Shown here: in pieces, positions 25,634 through 32,826 of the stretch
Numbering within the stretch: position 1 is the stretch's first letter
How the letters are laid out: every line of letters starts with the position of its first letter
From: JADFRG01 sp036986135
Lineage (GTDB): Bacteria > Chloroflexota > Anaerolineae > Anaerolineales > E44-bin32
DNA: 36,873 nt
Reading direction: 5' to 3'
Assembly: GCA_036986135.1 (NCBI GenBank)
Contig: BTQZ01000024.1
Coordinates: forward strand, 1 to 36,873
Program-made: the position numbers and the translations under genes
The notes under the pieces: model-generated
What the model was told of the DNA's origin: nothing
The model's database searches: none
Seen by the model: only the letters and a program-made list of their open reading frames with translations

Positions 25634-25647
25634 CGCAAACGCTTGCG
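25634..25647. promoter_or_regulatory. LacI-type operator
   Basis: CGCAAACGCTTGCG is a 14-bp near-perfect palindrome with the central CG step typical of LacI-family operators. It lies immediately downstream of the -10 box of the regulator's promoter, over the probable transcription start, consistent with autorepression. Confidence 0.7.
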
Positions 25648-25650
25648 TAA

Positions 25651-25679
25651 ATATTACGTCAGTTTGCTGTTCGCGTCAA
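25651..25679 (-). promoter_or_regulatory. Sigma70-type promoter of the LacI regulator gene
   Basis: On the minus strand TTGACG (25679-25674) is followed after 17 bp by TAATAT (25656-25651). The operator palindrome begins three bases further downstream and the start codon about 50 bases downstream. Confidence 0.7.
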
Positions 25680-25838
25680 TGTGTGGCTCGACTTCATACA
25701 CAATCCTGTTTTCCACTAATTTCATATAGGTTCCCCCTCAGTGCAATTACCTCGGATCGCGGGGACATATATAGGGTGCCGACCAGGCGATCGCCGATAT
25801 CGGGATTATCGGCAGCTCGGGGAATGAGAAACGTTCAT

Positions 25839-25867
25839 TTCACTGTCGGCAGACCGACCGCTATACT
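25839..25867 (+). promoter_or_regulatory. Probable promoter of the sensor kinase gene
   Basis: TTCACT (25839-25844), a 17-bp spacer and TATACT (25862-25867) precede the ATG at 25892 by only 24 bases, so the leader is very short. The spacer contains the inverted repeat GTCGG-CAGA-CCGAC, a possible binding site, perhaps for the cognate regulator. Confidence 0.5.
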
Positions 25868-25891
25868 GCGCAGGTGAAATAAACCACGTCA

Positions 25892-27769
25892 ATGAATACT
25901 CGATTCATCAATGTGAAAAGTGCAGCAGCCCCCTCGAAGGATAGTGCCCCTCTGTCCCGCGCTCGCCTAGGTACCGCAGCTAAGATCTTCCTGCTTCTTG
26001 TCGCTGTCGCGGCCACGGTCGTCGTCGGTTTTGTCATTCTTGTCAGTACCACGGTCTCTCAGCATATGAGGGCAAGCAGTGAGGCCGAGCTTCAGCGGGA
26101 CCTTACCAGCCTTAATGAGATGCTTGCCTCTGAGGCTTACTACATGCGGGCTGAAGCGCAAACGCTCGCCGGCATGGCCGATGTGGGCGAAGCTCTGCGA
26201 TCCAAAGATGCCAACCGTCTGGCGAGCCTGGCAGCGATCATAAGTGAGACGCATGAACTCGGGGCTTCTTATGTCATAGCTAGTACCGGCGAAGTCACCG
26301 AGGGCTCGCCTGCTGGCGGACTAGAACCCAGTTCCATCGCGAGTTTTCAGCTCGTCCAGCAGGCTTGGGAGGGTCGAATACTCAGCCGCTTCATAATGGC
26401 GGACAGTAGGCTTTGGTTGGCGGGGGCAGCGCCACGGGTTGGGCCTGACGAGAGAATCGAAGCGGTGGTCCTTGTGGCCCGGGAGCTTGATCATGCTTAC
26501 CTTAATAGACTGAGTGATGCGCTTGGAAGCGAAGTGGTGCTCAGCAGTGAGGACCTGGGGGTGACTTCGCTTGATCCTGCCGACCAAACTGAATTCTTCG
26601 CGACCGGCGACCTCCCTGAATCCTCGATGGGAGTGTCGGAGTTTCGTCAGGTTCGGCTTGGCAGCGAGCCCTACCTGTTGCTGATGGCTCCGCTCGCAAC
26701 CGCTGAGGAGGTCTCGCTTCAAGCGGGTCTGCTTCAGCCTCTGTCAGAAAGCCAGGCGGCCATCAAAGATGTGATCGTACGAGTGGTGGTGCTTGGCGTC
26801 ATCCTCGCAGGTCTGGCTTTAGTTCTGGCCAGATTCCACCTGAGGACGGTTTTCGCTCCCTTGCAGACATTGAAGCAGGTGGCCGAGACCATGGCTGCCG
26901 GTGATATCGACAATCCAGTCGAGGTCAAGGGTGCCTCTGATATTGAAGCACTGGCTGTGAGCTTTGAACACATGCGCGCGCGCCTGCAATCGAGCCTGGA
27001 AAAGCAGCGGCGCTGGAATGAGGAATTGGATTCGCAGGTGCGTGCGCGGACCTCCGAACTTGAGAAGCTATGCCAGACTCGCGATCGATTATTCGGCAAG
27101 CTTATCAGCGCACAAGAAGACGAGCGAAGGCGAGTGGCGCGCGAGCTCCACGATGAGACAAGTCAGGCGTTGGCAAATATGATCGTCACCCTGGGTGCGT
27201 TCGGACGGCTCAGCTCAGATTCGGAAGTGAATCAACAACTGCAGACCACGAAAGGCTTGGCGGTCGAGATCCTCGAGGGAGTCAATCGCATTGTGCTCGA
27301 TTTGCGGCCACGCTTGCTAGACGATTATGGCTTGGTGCCCGCTTTGCGTTGGTATGCGCAGGATTGTTTGGAGAAGATGGGCGTCGATGTGGGGTTTGAA
27401 GTGCGCGGCGCAGAACGCCGACTAGCCCCGGTTCTGGAAACGGCGGTATTTCGAATCATCCAGGAAGCCGTGAACAACATCGCTCGGCACGCAAACGCCA
27501 CCAAGACCCTGATCCGCCTGGAATGGATGCCGAACATGCTGAAGGTCGTTGTCGAGGACAATGGTCGGGGGTTTGATGCAGAGAAGATAACGCGGGCGGA
27601 GGATCCGGAGAATCATTTTGGCATCCTCGGAATGATAGAGCGTATATCCTTGATGGGAGGGAGAATAGCCATGGAGTCCCTCCCTGGAGGAGGCACCCGC
27701 GTGCTGTTTGAGGTGCCTGTGCAGGAAGTCGTGGAGCCCGATGTCAAAGATCTGCGTTCTGCTCGTTGA
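25892..27769 (+). CDS. NarL/DesK-type membrane sensor histidine kinase
   Basis: The 625-residue kinase has one transmembrane helix near 31-54, an extracytoplasmic sensor of about 235 residues, a second helix near 293-313, a HAMP domain (about 314-366) and a coiled linker. A HisKA_3 domain follows with the phosphorylated His420 in RRVARELHDETSQ. The C-terminal HATPase has NNIARHAN, DNGRGFD (556-562) and GILGM (577-581). I do not recognise the sensor domain; it is unlike PAS and may be CACHE-like. It overlaps the response regulator gene by 29 bp, so the two are a cognate pair. Proximity to the cytochrome cluster suggests control of electron-transfer genes, although the LacI sugar locus is equally close. 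Confidence 0.93.
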   Translation: MNTRFINVKSAAAPSKDSAPLSRARLGTAAKIFLLLVAVAATVVVGFVILVSTTVSQHMRASSEAELQRDLTSLNEMLASEAYYMRAEAQTLAGMADVGEALRSKDANRLASLAAIISETHELGASYVIASTGEVTEGSPAGGLEPSSIASFQLVQQAWEGRILSRFIMADSRLWLAGAAPRVGPDERIEAVVLVARELDHAYLNRLSDALGSEVVLSSEDLGVTSLDPADQTEFFATGDLPESSMGVSEFRQVRLGSEPYLLLMAPLATAEEVSLQAGLLQPLSESQAAIKDVIVRVVVLGVILAGLALVLARFHLRTVFAPLQTLKQVAETMAAGDIDNPVEVKGASDIEALAVSFEHMRARLQSSLEKQRRWNEELDSQVRARTSELEKLCQTRDRLFGKLISAQEDERRRVARELHDETSQALANMIVTLGAFGRLSSDSEVNQQLQTTKGLAVEILEGVNRIVLDLRPRLLDDYGLVPALRWYAQDCLEKMGVDVGFEVRGAERRLAPVLETAVFRIIQEAVNNIARHANATKTLIRLEWMPNMLKVVVEDNGRGFDAEKITRAEDPENHFGILGMIERISLMGGRIAMESLPGGGTRVLFEVPVQEVVEPDVKDLRSAR

Positions 27770-28388
27770 TGACCACGCCATACTGCGATCTGGTCTGCGA
27801 GCCCTGCTTGCGACCTATCCCGACATTGAGGTCATTGGCGAAGCAAGTGGCGGAGAGCAAGCCATCCAGTTGGTGCGGAAGCAGCACCCGGATGTAGTGT
27901 TGATGGATGTGGCCATGCCGGGCATGAATGGGCTCGTGGCAACGCGCTACATCAGGGAGCAGTGTCCTGAGACGAAGGTTCTTATTCTGACTCAGTATGG
28001 CAACAGAGAGTACGTTCAGCCGCTTCTTGAAGCAGGTGCTTCCGGCTATGTGCTCAAACAGGCCGCGGACAGTGAGCTCATCAAAGCCATCCGGGCTGTT
28101 TGCCGTGGCGAGGCATACCTCTATCCCCCGGTCGCGAAATTGATAATGAATGCCTATGTCTCGGAGGCGCGTGGAGCGGATGCCTATGAAACTCTCACTG
28201 CTCGCGAAATAGAAGTCCTCATCCTCGTGGCCGAGGGTCACAGCAATCGAGAGATAGCCAAGTTTCTTCACATAAGTCCCAAGACGGTGGATGTCCACCG
28301 AACCCGAATGATGAGAAAGCTAGAACTTCACAACGCTTCAGAGGTTACCCGCTTCGCTATACGTCGTGGGTTGCTAGACCCCGCCTAG
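27741..28388 (+). CDS. NarL/LuxR-family response regulator
   Basis: The ATG at 27741, with GGAG five bases upstream, gives 215 residues; the frame extends 11 codons further upstream but lacks receiver residues there. The receiver domain has D10 and D11, the phosphoacceptor D56 in VLMDVAMPGMNG, T84 and K106. A LuxR-type helix-turn-helix follows (LTAREIEVLILVAEGHSNREIAKF, then SPKTVDVHR). It overlaps the kinase gene and should be phosphorylated by it to bind DNA. All catalytic residues are intact, in contrast to the receiver at 28616. Confidence 0.95.
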   Translation: MSKICVLLVDDHAILRSGLRALLATYPDIEVIGEASGGEQAIQLVRKQHPDVVLMDVAMPGMNGLVATRYIREQCPETKVLILTQYGNREYVQPLLEAGASGYVLKQAADSELIKAIRAVCRGEAYLYPPVAKLIMNAYVSEARGADAYETLTAREIEVLILVAEGHSNREIAKFLHISPKTVDVHRTRMMRKLELHNASEVTRFAIRRGLLDPA

Positions 28389-28410
28389 AGTCGAGCACCG
28401 ATTGTCGGCC

Positions 28411-28447
28411 CCGCATCGGCCGCAGCCTTTCCCCAGTGGCGATGCGG
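28411..28447 (+). terminator. Hairpin downstream of the response regulator gene
   Basis: An 8-bp perfect stem (CCGCATCG with CGATGCGG) closes a 21-nt loop that is itself GC-rich. It lies 23 bases after the stop. There is no T tract, so termination efficiency is uncertain. Confidence 0.4.
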
Positions 28448-28517
28448 ACCCAATCCCATAATCTGGCAACCCACACTCCGCACAGAATTCTCCCTAAGAT
28501 GTAGGGTGTTCACCTTA

Positions 28518-28546
28518 TTCCCAAAGAATCCTTTCATCTGTATAGT
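28518..28546 (+). promoter_or_regulatory. Probable promoter of the receiver/TPR/NHL/cytochrome cluster
   Basis: TTCCCA (28518-28523) is separated by 17 bp from TATAGT (28541-28546), followed by an A-rich stretch. It lies about 70 bases upstream of the degenerate receiver gene, after the hairpin that closes the two-component operon. Confidence 0.5.
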
Positions 28547-28615
28547 GAAAAAAGGCACAAGTTGCCATTGAATCCGGGCTGCGCACGGCTGCGTTGACCC
28601 AAGATCTTGAGGGGG

Positions 28616-29107
28616 ATGAGCGAGATAAAGGTCGCTATTGCGAGCGATTCTGCGTTGATTCGTGAGGGCATTGAGGCCCTCCTCTCAGCTCGCCCTGGCG
28701 TGGATGTCGTTGGCACGTCGAATGCCGGAAGTGAAGCCATCAGAGAGGCGCAGAAATCACAGGCGCGGATCTTGGTTTTCGACATGCCCGAGCCCAAGAG
28801 CCTGTCGTTGGAGCTATTGGCACGGCTGGGAAGGGAGTTGCCAGAACTTAGCCTGATCGCGGTAAGCCACAGGCGAGACGAACCGCCCATTCAGAACGTG
28901 CTTCGAGAAGGGGTCCATGGCTACTTGTGCAGCCAAGAGGGTGCCGAAGAGCTGGTGGAAGCGGTCCTTGCCGTCGCAGAAGGTGGCTCATACCTCTGTC
29001 CCGAGGCCAGCGGAGTTCTTGTAAGACACTATCGGAGCAAGGTGACAATCTGTACGGGAAAGGTTGCGAATGACAGCGGCAAACGGTCACCAAGCCAAAG
29101 CGCCTGA
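28616..29107 (+). CDS. Degenerate stand-alone receiver domain (no DNA-binding domain)
   Basis: From the ATG at 28616 this 163-residue protein aligns without gaps to the receiver half of the neighbouring response regulator for about 130 residues. D11, D56 and the switch Ser (S84) are kept, but the first acidic residue is Ser (S10) and the conserved Lys is Ser (S106 in GYLCSQE). The MPGMNG loop is altered to MPEPKS. The LuxR helix-turn-helix is missing: the protein ends in an unrelated tail that overlaps the next gene by 38 bp. It is likely a pseudo-receiver acting by protein contact, or a decaying paralogue. A TTG at 28607 is an alternative start. Confidence 0.75.
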   Translation: MSEIKVAIASDSALIREGIEALLSARPGVDVVGTSNAGSEAIREAQKSQARILVFDMPEPKSLSLELLARLGRELPELSLIAVSHRRDEPPIQNVLREGVHGYLCSQEGAEELVEAVLAVAEGGSYLCPEASGVLVRHYRSKVTICTGKVANDSGKRSPSQSA

Positions 29108-30020
29108 TCGGCGGTGGATCGACCGTGCGATTTGGGTGGTGGCAGTCCTATTGGTGGTTGTGGCGATCGGGTTCGGCGCGTACTACATCCAGGACCGGTA
29201 TCTCCATGCGGACGAGTCATTGATTGAACGGCGCTCGAGCCATATGGAGGAACTGGTTCAGCAGAATCCTTCGGATCCAGACCTGAGAGTTGCAGTTGCG
29301 CAGTGGTATTTGGAGAAGGGGTTGGTAGATCAAGCCGTAGAGCAAGCAAACGAAGCCCTTAGTCTCCAAGCCGACCACCAAGGGGCGCTGATCCTGCTGG
29401 GCCAGGCCTATAGGTCTGTGGGAGATATTGATCAGGCCATTGCTCAATTGAGCCGGGTGGCGGAGCTCAATCGGCATAGTGAATTTGCCGCCATCGATAC
29501 GCGTATGAACCTGGTTCACTACCAATTGGGTGAGCTATACAGTCAGAAAGGTGCGTACGAAAGCGCCGCCGAATCATTTGAATTGGCGCTGAGAGTCGAT
29601 CGGACGGACGCCGATGCGCGATATTCCCTGGCCCTCGTCTATCAAGCGCTGGGCGATCATACGGCCGCGGTTGAGCAGCTAACGGAGGCTCTTCGCTTCG
29701 GTCCAAACTTCATAGAAGCCTATGAGGGCTTGCTGGTGAGCTATCAGGCGCTTGAAATGCGCGACGAAGCCGCCTATGCCGAAGCCATGGTGGCCTATGG
29801 CCGCGCCGACTACTGGGGGGCCGCTGAGCAGTTGGAGCAAGTGATTCAATCTTCGCCCGAGTTTGCGCCCCCCTATCTTGGCCTGGGGTTGGCGTACGAA
29901 CAGCTTGGGAAAAAGGAGCAGGCGGTGGCTGCCTTGGAGCAGTATTTGCAATTCGAGTCCGATAGCTTTGCTGCCCAACATATCTTGGGGCGGCTGGGAG
30001 TCAGAACTGAAGCCCCATGA
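29070..30020 (+). CDS. Membrane-anchored TPR protein
   Basis: The ATG at 29070, preceded by GGGAAAGG, gives 316 residues. One transmembrane helix (about residues 20-42, AIWVVAVLLVVVAIGFGAYYI) is followed by six or seven TPR units to the C-terminus, for example VAQWYLEKGLVDQAVEQANEAL and YSLALVYQALGDHTAAVEQL. The short basic N-terminus suggests the TPRs face outward. TPR proteins of this kind often organise assembly of multiheme cytochromes or other exported complexes. It overlaps the receiver gene upstream and the NHL gene downstream (4 bp), so all three are coupled. A direct role in cytochrome assembly is inferred. Confidence 0.85.
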   Translation: MTAANGHQAKAPDRRWIDRAIWVVAVLLVVVAIGFGAYYIQDRYLHADESLIERRSSHMEELVQQNPSDPDLRVAVAQWYLEKGLVDQAVEQANEALSLQADHQGALILLGQAYRSVGDIDQAIAQLSRVAELNRHSEFAAIDTRMNLVHYQLGELYSQKGAYESAAESFELALRVDRTDADARYSLALVYQALGDHTAAVEQLTEALRFGPNFIEAYEGLLVSYQALEMRDEAAYAEAMVAYGRADYWGAAEQLEQVIQSSPEFAPPYLGLGLAYEQLGKKEQAVAALEQYLQFESDSFAAQHILGRLGVRTEAP

Positions 30021-31198
30021 CTGCTGCTAGAAAGTGGCTCGATGCCGTGAAAAGTTGGCTCCACGACTTGCGCGTTCGCTGGTTTGACGCCGAAGGCACG
30101 CCACGGCAGTGGTTCGCCGCTGAAAATGACCGTCTTCAGGATTTGCGCCGCCATTGGCTTGGCGACGAAGGTCCGCCGCGGCAATGGCTCGCTGCTGTCA
30201 GCGATCGCTTCCGCGAGTATCGCGCGCGCTGGAGCGAGGCCGATGCTCGAAACCGCCGCCGCCTGGCACTCCTGGCGTTATTGCTGCTGCTCCTGCTCTG
30301 CGTGAGCAGCGCAGGGATCTCCTATCTCTTCAATCAAAAACCTCTTACGGCAATCTTGCCGCCCGCTCCCGCAGTGGCCGGGGCGCTGCGTCCTCACTAC
30401 CTGTTCTCCATCTACGGTGTCCAGACCCCTGTCGGCGTCGCGGTCACGCCCGGAGGCGATCGCATCTATGTGGCCGAAAATGGGGGAGATCGATTGATCA
30501 AGGCTTTCGACCGCGATGGCAACTTTCAGTTCTCCTTCACCTCGCCCGGCACGACATCTCTCGAGCGCGCGCCTGTCTATATCGCGCTGGCCCCTGATGG
30601 AAGGGTATTCGTGAGCGACCGCCGGCAGCGTGCCATTCACATCTTCGATGCCGGCGGCAACTATATTGCGGATTTCCCGCCGCCTGGAAGGAACGCAAGC
30701 TGGTCACCGCTGGGCATCGGCTTTCGCGGCGATGACTTCTTTGTGACAGAGGTGGCCAAACACCAAGCCTATGTATTTGATGGGGGAGGCGCCTTGAAGA
30801 TGATGCTCGGAGGGGAAGGAAAAAATCCCGGGCAATTCTGGTTTCCCAATGGGATTGCTGAAGATGACCAAGGAAGCATTTATATCGCGGATGGGAATAA
30901 CGGTCGTCTGCAGGTCTTCGATGAGCAAGGCCGGCTCCAAACCGTGCAGACGGCCATGAGCCTCCCTCGAGGCATATGGATCGATAACGAAAATCGTCTC
31001 TACGTCGTGGACGCCGTCGGCCAAACGATTCACACCTATGGCCTGTATTCGGACGAGCTGCGCTACTTGTTCAGTTTTGGTGATATGGGATTCGGGGACG
31101 GGGAATTCAATTTTCCCAACGACATCGCCGTCGACGAGACCGGCCGTATCTACATCGCGGATCGAGAAAACCACCGAGTGCAGGTGTGGTCGTACTGA
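30017..31198 (+). CDS. Membrane-anchored NHL-repeat beta-propeller with N-terminal 25-residue repeats
   Basis: The 393-residue protein begins with three 25-residue Trp-rich repeats (residues 5-79), followed by basic residues and a transmembrane helix (about 82-104). About 270 residues of NHL repeats (for example PVGVAVTPGGDRIYVAENGGDRLIKAF and NGIAEDDQGSIYIADGNNGRLQVF) then form a probable six-bladed propeller outside the membrane. NHL propellers bind proteins or ligands, and they recur beside multiheme cytochrome genes in other bacteria. The start overlaps the TPR gene by 4 bp. I do not recognise the N-terminal repeats in any family; they should lie in the cytoplasm. Confidence 0.88.
   Translation: MTAARKWLDAVKSWLHDLRVRWFDAEGTPRQWFAAENDRLQDLRRHWLGDEGPPRQWLAAVSDRFREYRARWSEADARNRRRLALLALLLLLLLCVSSAGISYLFNQKPLTAILPPAPAVAGALRPHYLFSIYGVQTPVGVAVTPGGDRIYVAENGGDRLIKAFDRDGNFQFSFTSPGTTSLERAPVYIALAPDGRVFVSDRRQRAIHIFDAGGNYIADFPPPGRNASWSPLGIGFRGDDFFVTEVAKHQAYVFDGGGALKMMLGGEGKNPGQFWFPNGIAEDDQGSIYIADGNNGRLQVFDEQGRLQTVQTAMSLPRGIWIDNENRLYVVDAVGQTIHTYGLYSDELRYLFSFGDMGFGDGEFNFPNDIAVDETGRIYIADRENHRVQVWSY
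30029..30253 (+). repeat. Three 75-bp coding repeats (25 residues each)
   Basis: Units start at 30029, 30104 and 30179. Each encodes R-(K/Q)-W-(L/F)-x-A at its start and a conserved Trp at position 18 of 25, with a charged amphipathic helix between. Units 1 and 2 end in DAEGTP and GDEGPP. Confidence 0.85.
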
Positions 31199-31235
31199 AG
31201 TTGGATGAGCGAGCGAATGAGAGTAGGAAGCGAAC

Positions 31236-31595
31236 GTGAGCCGATACACGATGTGCATCTGCGCATTGATTGCAGGCGGGCTGATTCTTGCGGCCTGCGC
31301 ATCGGTCACACCCTCTCCCACATCAACGCTCAGTCCGACGATTCTTCCGACTTCGACCGTCGCACCGACCGCAACTCCGCCTCCGCCGGATCCACCGCCG
31401 CTCCCGCCCGTGATCCTGCACAAGTTGAATCGACGGGAAGAATGCCTAGCCTGTCACACCTTGACTGCCGTTGGCAGCCCCGCCCTGCCAGCCGATCACG
31501 CCCAAAGGAGCCAGGTCGTTTGCCTGGGATGTCACGCCTTGGCTCCTGGGCTGGAGGCCGATGTGAAGGCGACTCAGGAGACTAGTGACGAGTGA
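31236..31595 (+). CDS. Di-haem c-type cytochrome lipoprotein
   Basis: The GTG start at 31236 has AGGAAG upstream and gives 119 residues. A lipoprotein signal ends in LAAC (Cys21), followed by a Ser/Thr/Pro-rich linker to about residue 58. Two haem motifs follow, CLACH (70-74) and CLGCH (96-100). Each is preceded by a His exactly eight residues before the first Cys (H62 and H88), which suggests bis-His haems. The layout matches one repeat unit of the 15-haem lipoprotein at 32827. It is probably anchored outside the membrane as a small electron carrier or a base for the larger protein. Confidence 0.9.
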   Translation: MSRYTMCICALIAGGLILAACASVTPSPTSTLSPTILPTSTVAPTATPPPPDPPPLPPVILHKLNRREECLACHTLTAVGSPALPADHAQRSQVVCLGCHALAPGLEADVKATQETSDE

Positions 31596-31625
31596 ATGTG
31601 GAGGATTTTTCGCATTGATCCACAT
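31596..31625 (+). terminator. Hairpin directly after the di-haem lipoprotein gene
   Basis: ATGTGGA (31596-31602) pairs perfectly with TCCACAT (31619-31625) around a 16-nt loop, starting one base after the stop codon. It may set differing expression of the upstream and downstream cytochromes. No T tract follows. Confidence 0.4.
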
Positions 31626-31766
31626 GAGATATCAGCCGAATCATGCGGAGCACGAAATGATGCGGCCTCAGTCTAGCTTTATGGGGAAGGGAGGATTTAC
31701 TGAACGAATCTTTGCTGTCAATCATAGGAAGCTTGAGCAAAGCCTTCTGATGAAAGGAGAGAATAG

Positions 31767-32690
31767 ATGAGGAAAGTGTTGATCTTGCTTTCGTTGATCC
31801 TCGCGGCGGCATTTGCCATGCTCGCCGCCGGGACGGCGGAGGCAGACAATGGGCCCCATGAGGGTGATTTCACCAGCACCACGGACGCCTGCGCTAGTTG
31901 TCACAGAGTCCACCGCGGGCAGGCTCCGAATCTGCTGACCGAGACGTCCCAGCAGGCGCTCTGCTATTCCTGCCACGGTACGGCGGGAACCGGCGCGGAT
32001 ACGAATGTGCAAGATGGCGTTTACCAGAATCGTGTTGGAGGCGGGTTCGGAACCTATGGCCTCGGTCTGCGAGGGGGAGGATTCGATAGCGCCTTGATGG
32101 ATCCGGGGGTGAGCGGAACTCCGGGCAGCGCAGTCGTCACTTCCAACCATAGCGTCGGTGTGGCCGGAACGATCTGGGGCAACGGGGCCATCAGCGCCTC
32201 CCCAGTCGCCGGCGCTACAGGCGTGACCCTCGAATGCGGCAGCTGCCACAATCCGCATGGATTCAGCACCGTAGATGGAGACAAATACCGCATCCTGCGG
32301 CCCAAGCCCAACAACTCCGGCGCTGCGGTTGGGGTGAATGTGCCCGATGAGGCATCGCCCACCTACACCATCACCTATCAGCTCAACGGCTATCGCGACG
32401 TTAGCTATCTCGCTGATGCGACCATCAGCAGCTGGTGCGGGCAATGCCACACGCGGTATCTGGCCAACGACACCGGTAATTCGGGGGATGCCATCTTCAC
32501 CTACCGGCATAGGACGGATAACAAGTCCTGCCTGAACTGCCATGCAGCCCACGGCACGTCGGCCACGATGGCGTTTTACTCGGGCGCGGTGGAATTGCCA
32601 GATGGCACGGCGAGTGGCGGCAGCTCAGACAGCCGCCTGCTGACCGTGAACAACCGCGGTACCTGCTATCAGTGCCACCAGACGCCCTAG
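31767..32690 (+). CDS. Secreted hexahaem c-type cytochrome
   Basis: An AGGAGA site precedes the ATG. The 307-residue protein has a signal peptide (about 1-26, likely cleaved after AEA) and six CXXCH motifs at residues 42-46, 66-70, 157-161, 224-228, 255-259 and 300-304. The pattern CASCHRVH ... CYSCHGT ... CGSCHNPHG ... CLNCHAAHG is typical of doubled-CXXCH cytochromes. A haem-free, Gly-rich segment (about 75-150) separates the first pair from the rest. It is exported and not obviously anchored. It shares motif order with the haem part of the 729-residue protein (CAACHRVH, CLTCHNG, CEDCHDPH), so the two are probably related. Confidence 0.93.
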   Translation: MRKVLILLSLILAAAFAMLAAGTAEADNGPHEGDFTSTTDACASCHRVHRGQAPNLLTETSQQALCYSCHGTAGTGADTNVQDGVYQNRVGGGFGTYGLGLRGGGFDSALMDPGVSGTPGSAVVTSNHSVGVAGTIWGNGAISASPVAGATGVTLECGSCHNPHGFSTVDGDKYRILRPKPNNSGAAVGVNVPDEASPTYTITYQLNGYRDVSYLADATISSWCGQCHTRYLANDTGNSGDAIFTYRHRTDNKSCLNCHAAHGTSATMAFYSGAVELPDGTASGGSSDSRLLTVNNRGTCYQCHQTP

Positions 32691-32704
32691 ATGAGAGGGC
32701 TACG

Positions 32705-32735
32705 TGCTGGGGGCGGTCCGTTGCCGCCCCCAGCA
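32705..32735 (+). terminator. Strong GC-rich hairpin after the hexahaem cytochrome gene
   Basis: A perfect 12-bp stem (TGCTGGGGGCGG, 32705-32716, with its complement 32724-32735) closes a 7-nt loop, 14 bases after the stop. It lacks a T tract but is very stable and may act as a terminator or as an mRNA 3' protector. Confidence 0.6.
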
Positions 32736-32826
32736 GGGTTCCATCCCTTGGGCGCCAGAGGCACAAGCTAGGGCGGCCACTGAGAGGTGGCACGAAACGC
32801 GCAGTAGACGCTAGCGGAAACTTGCC

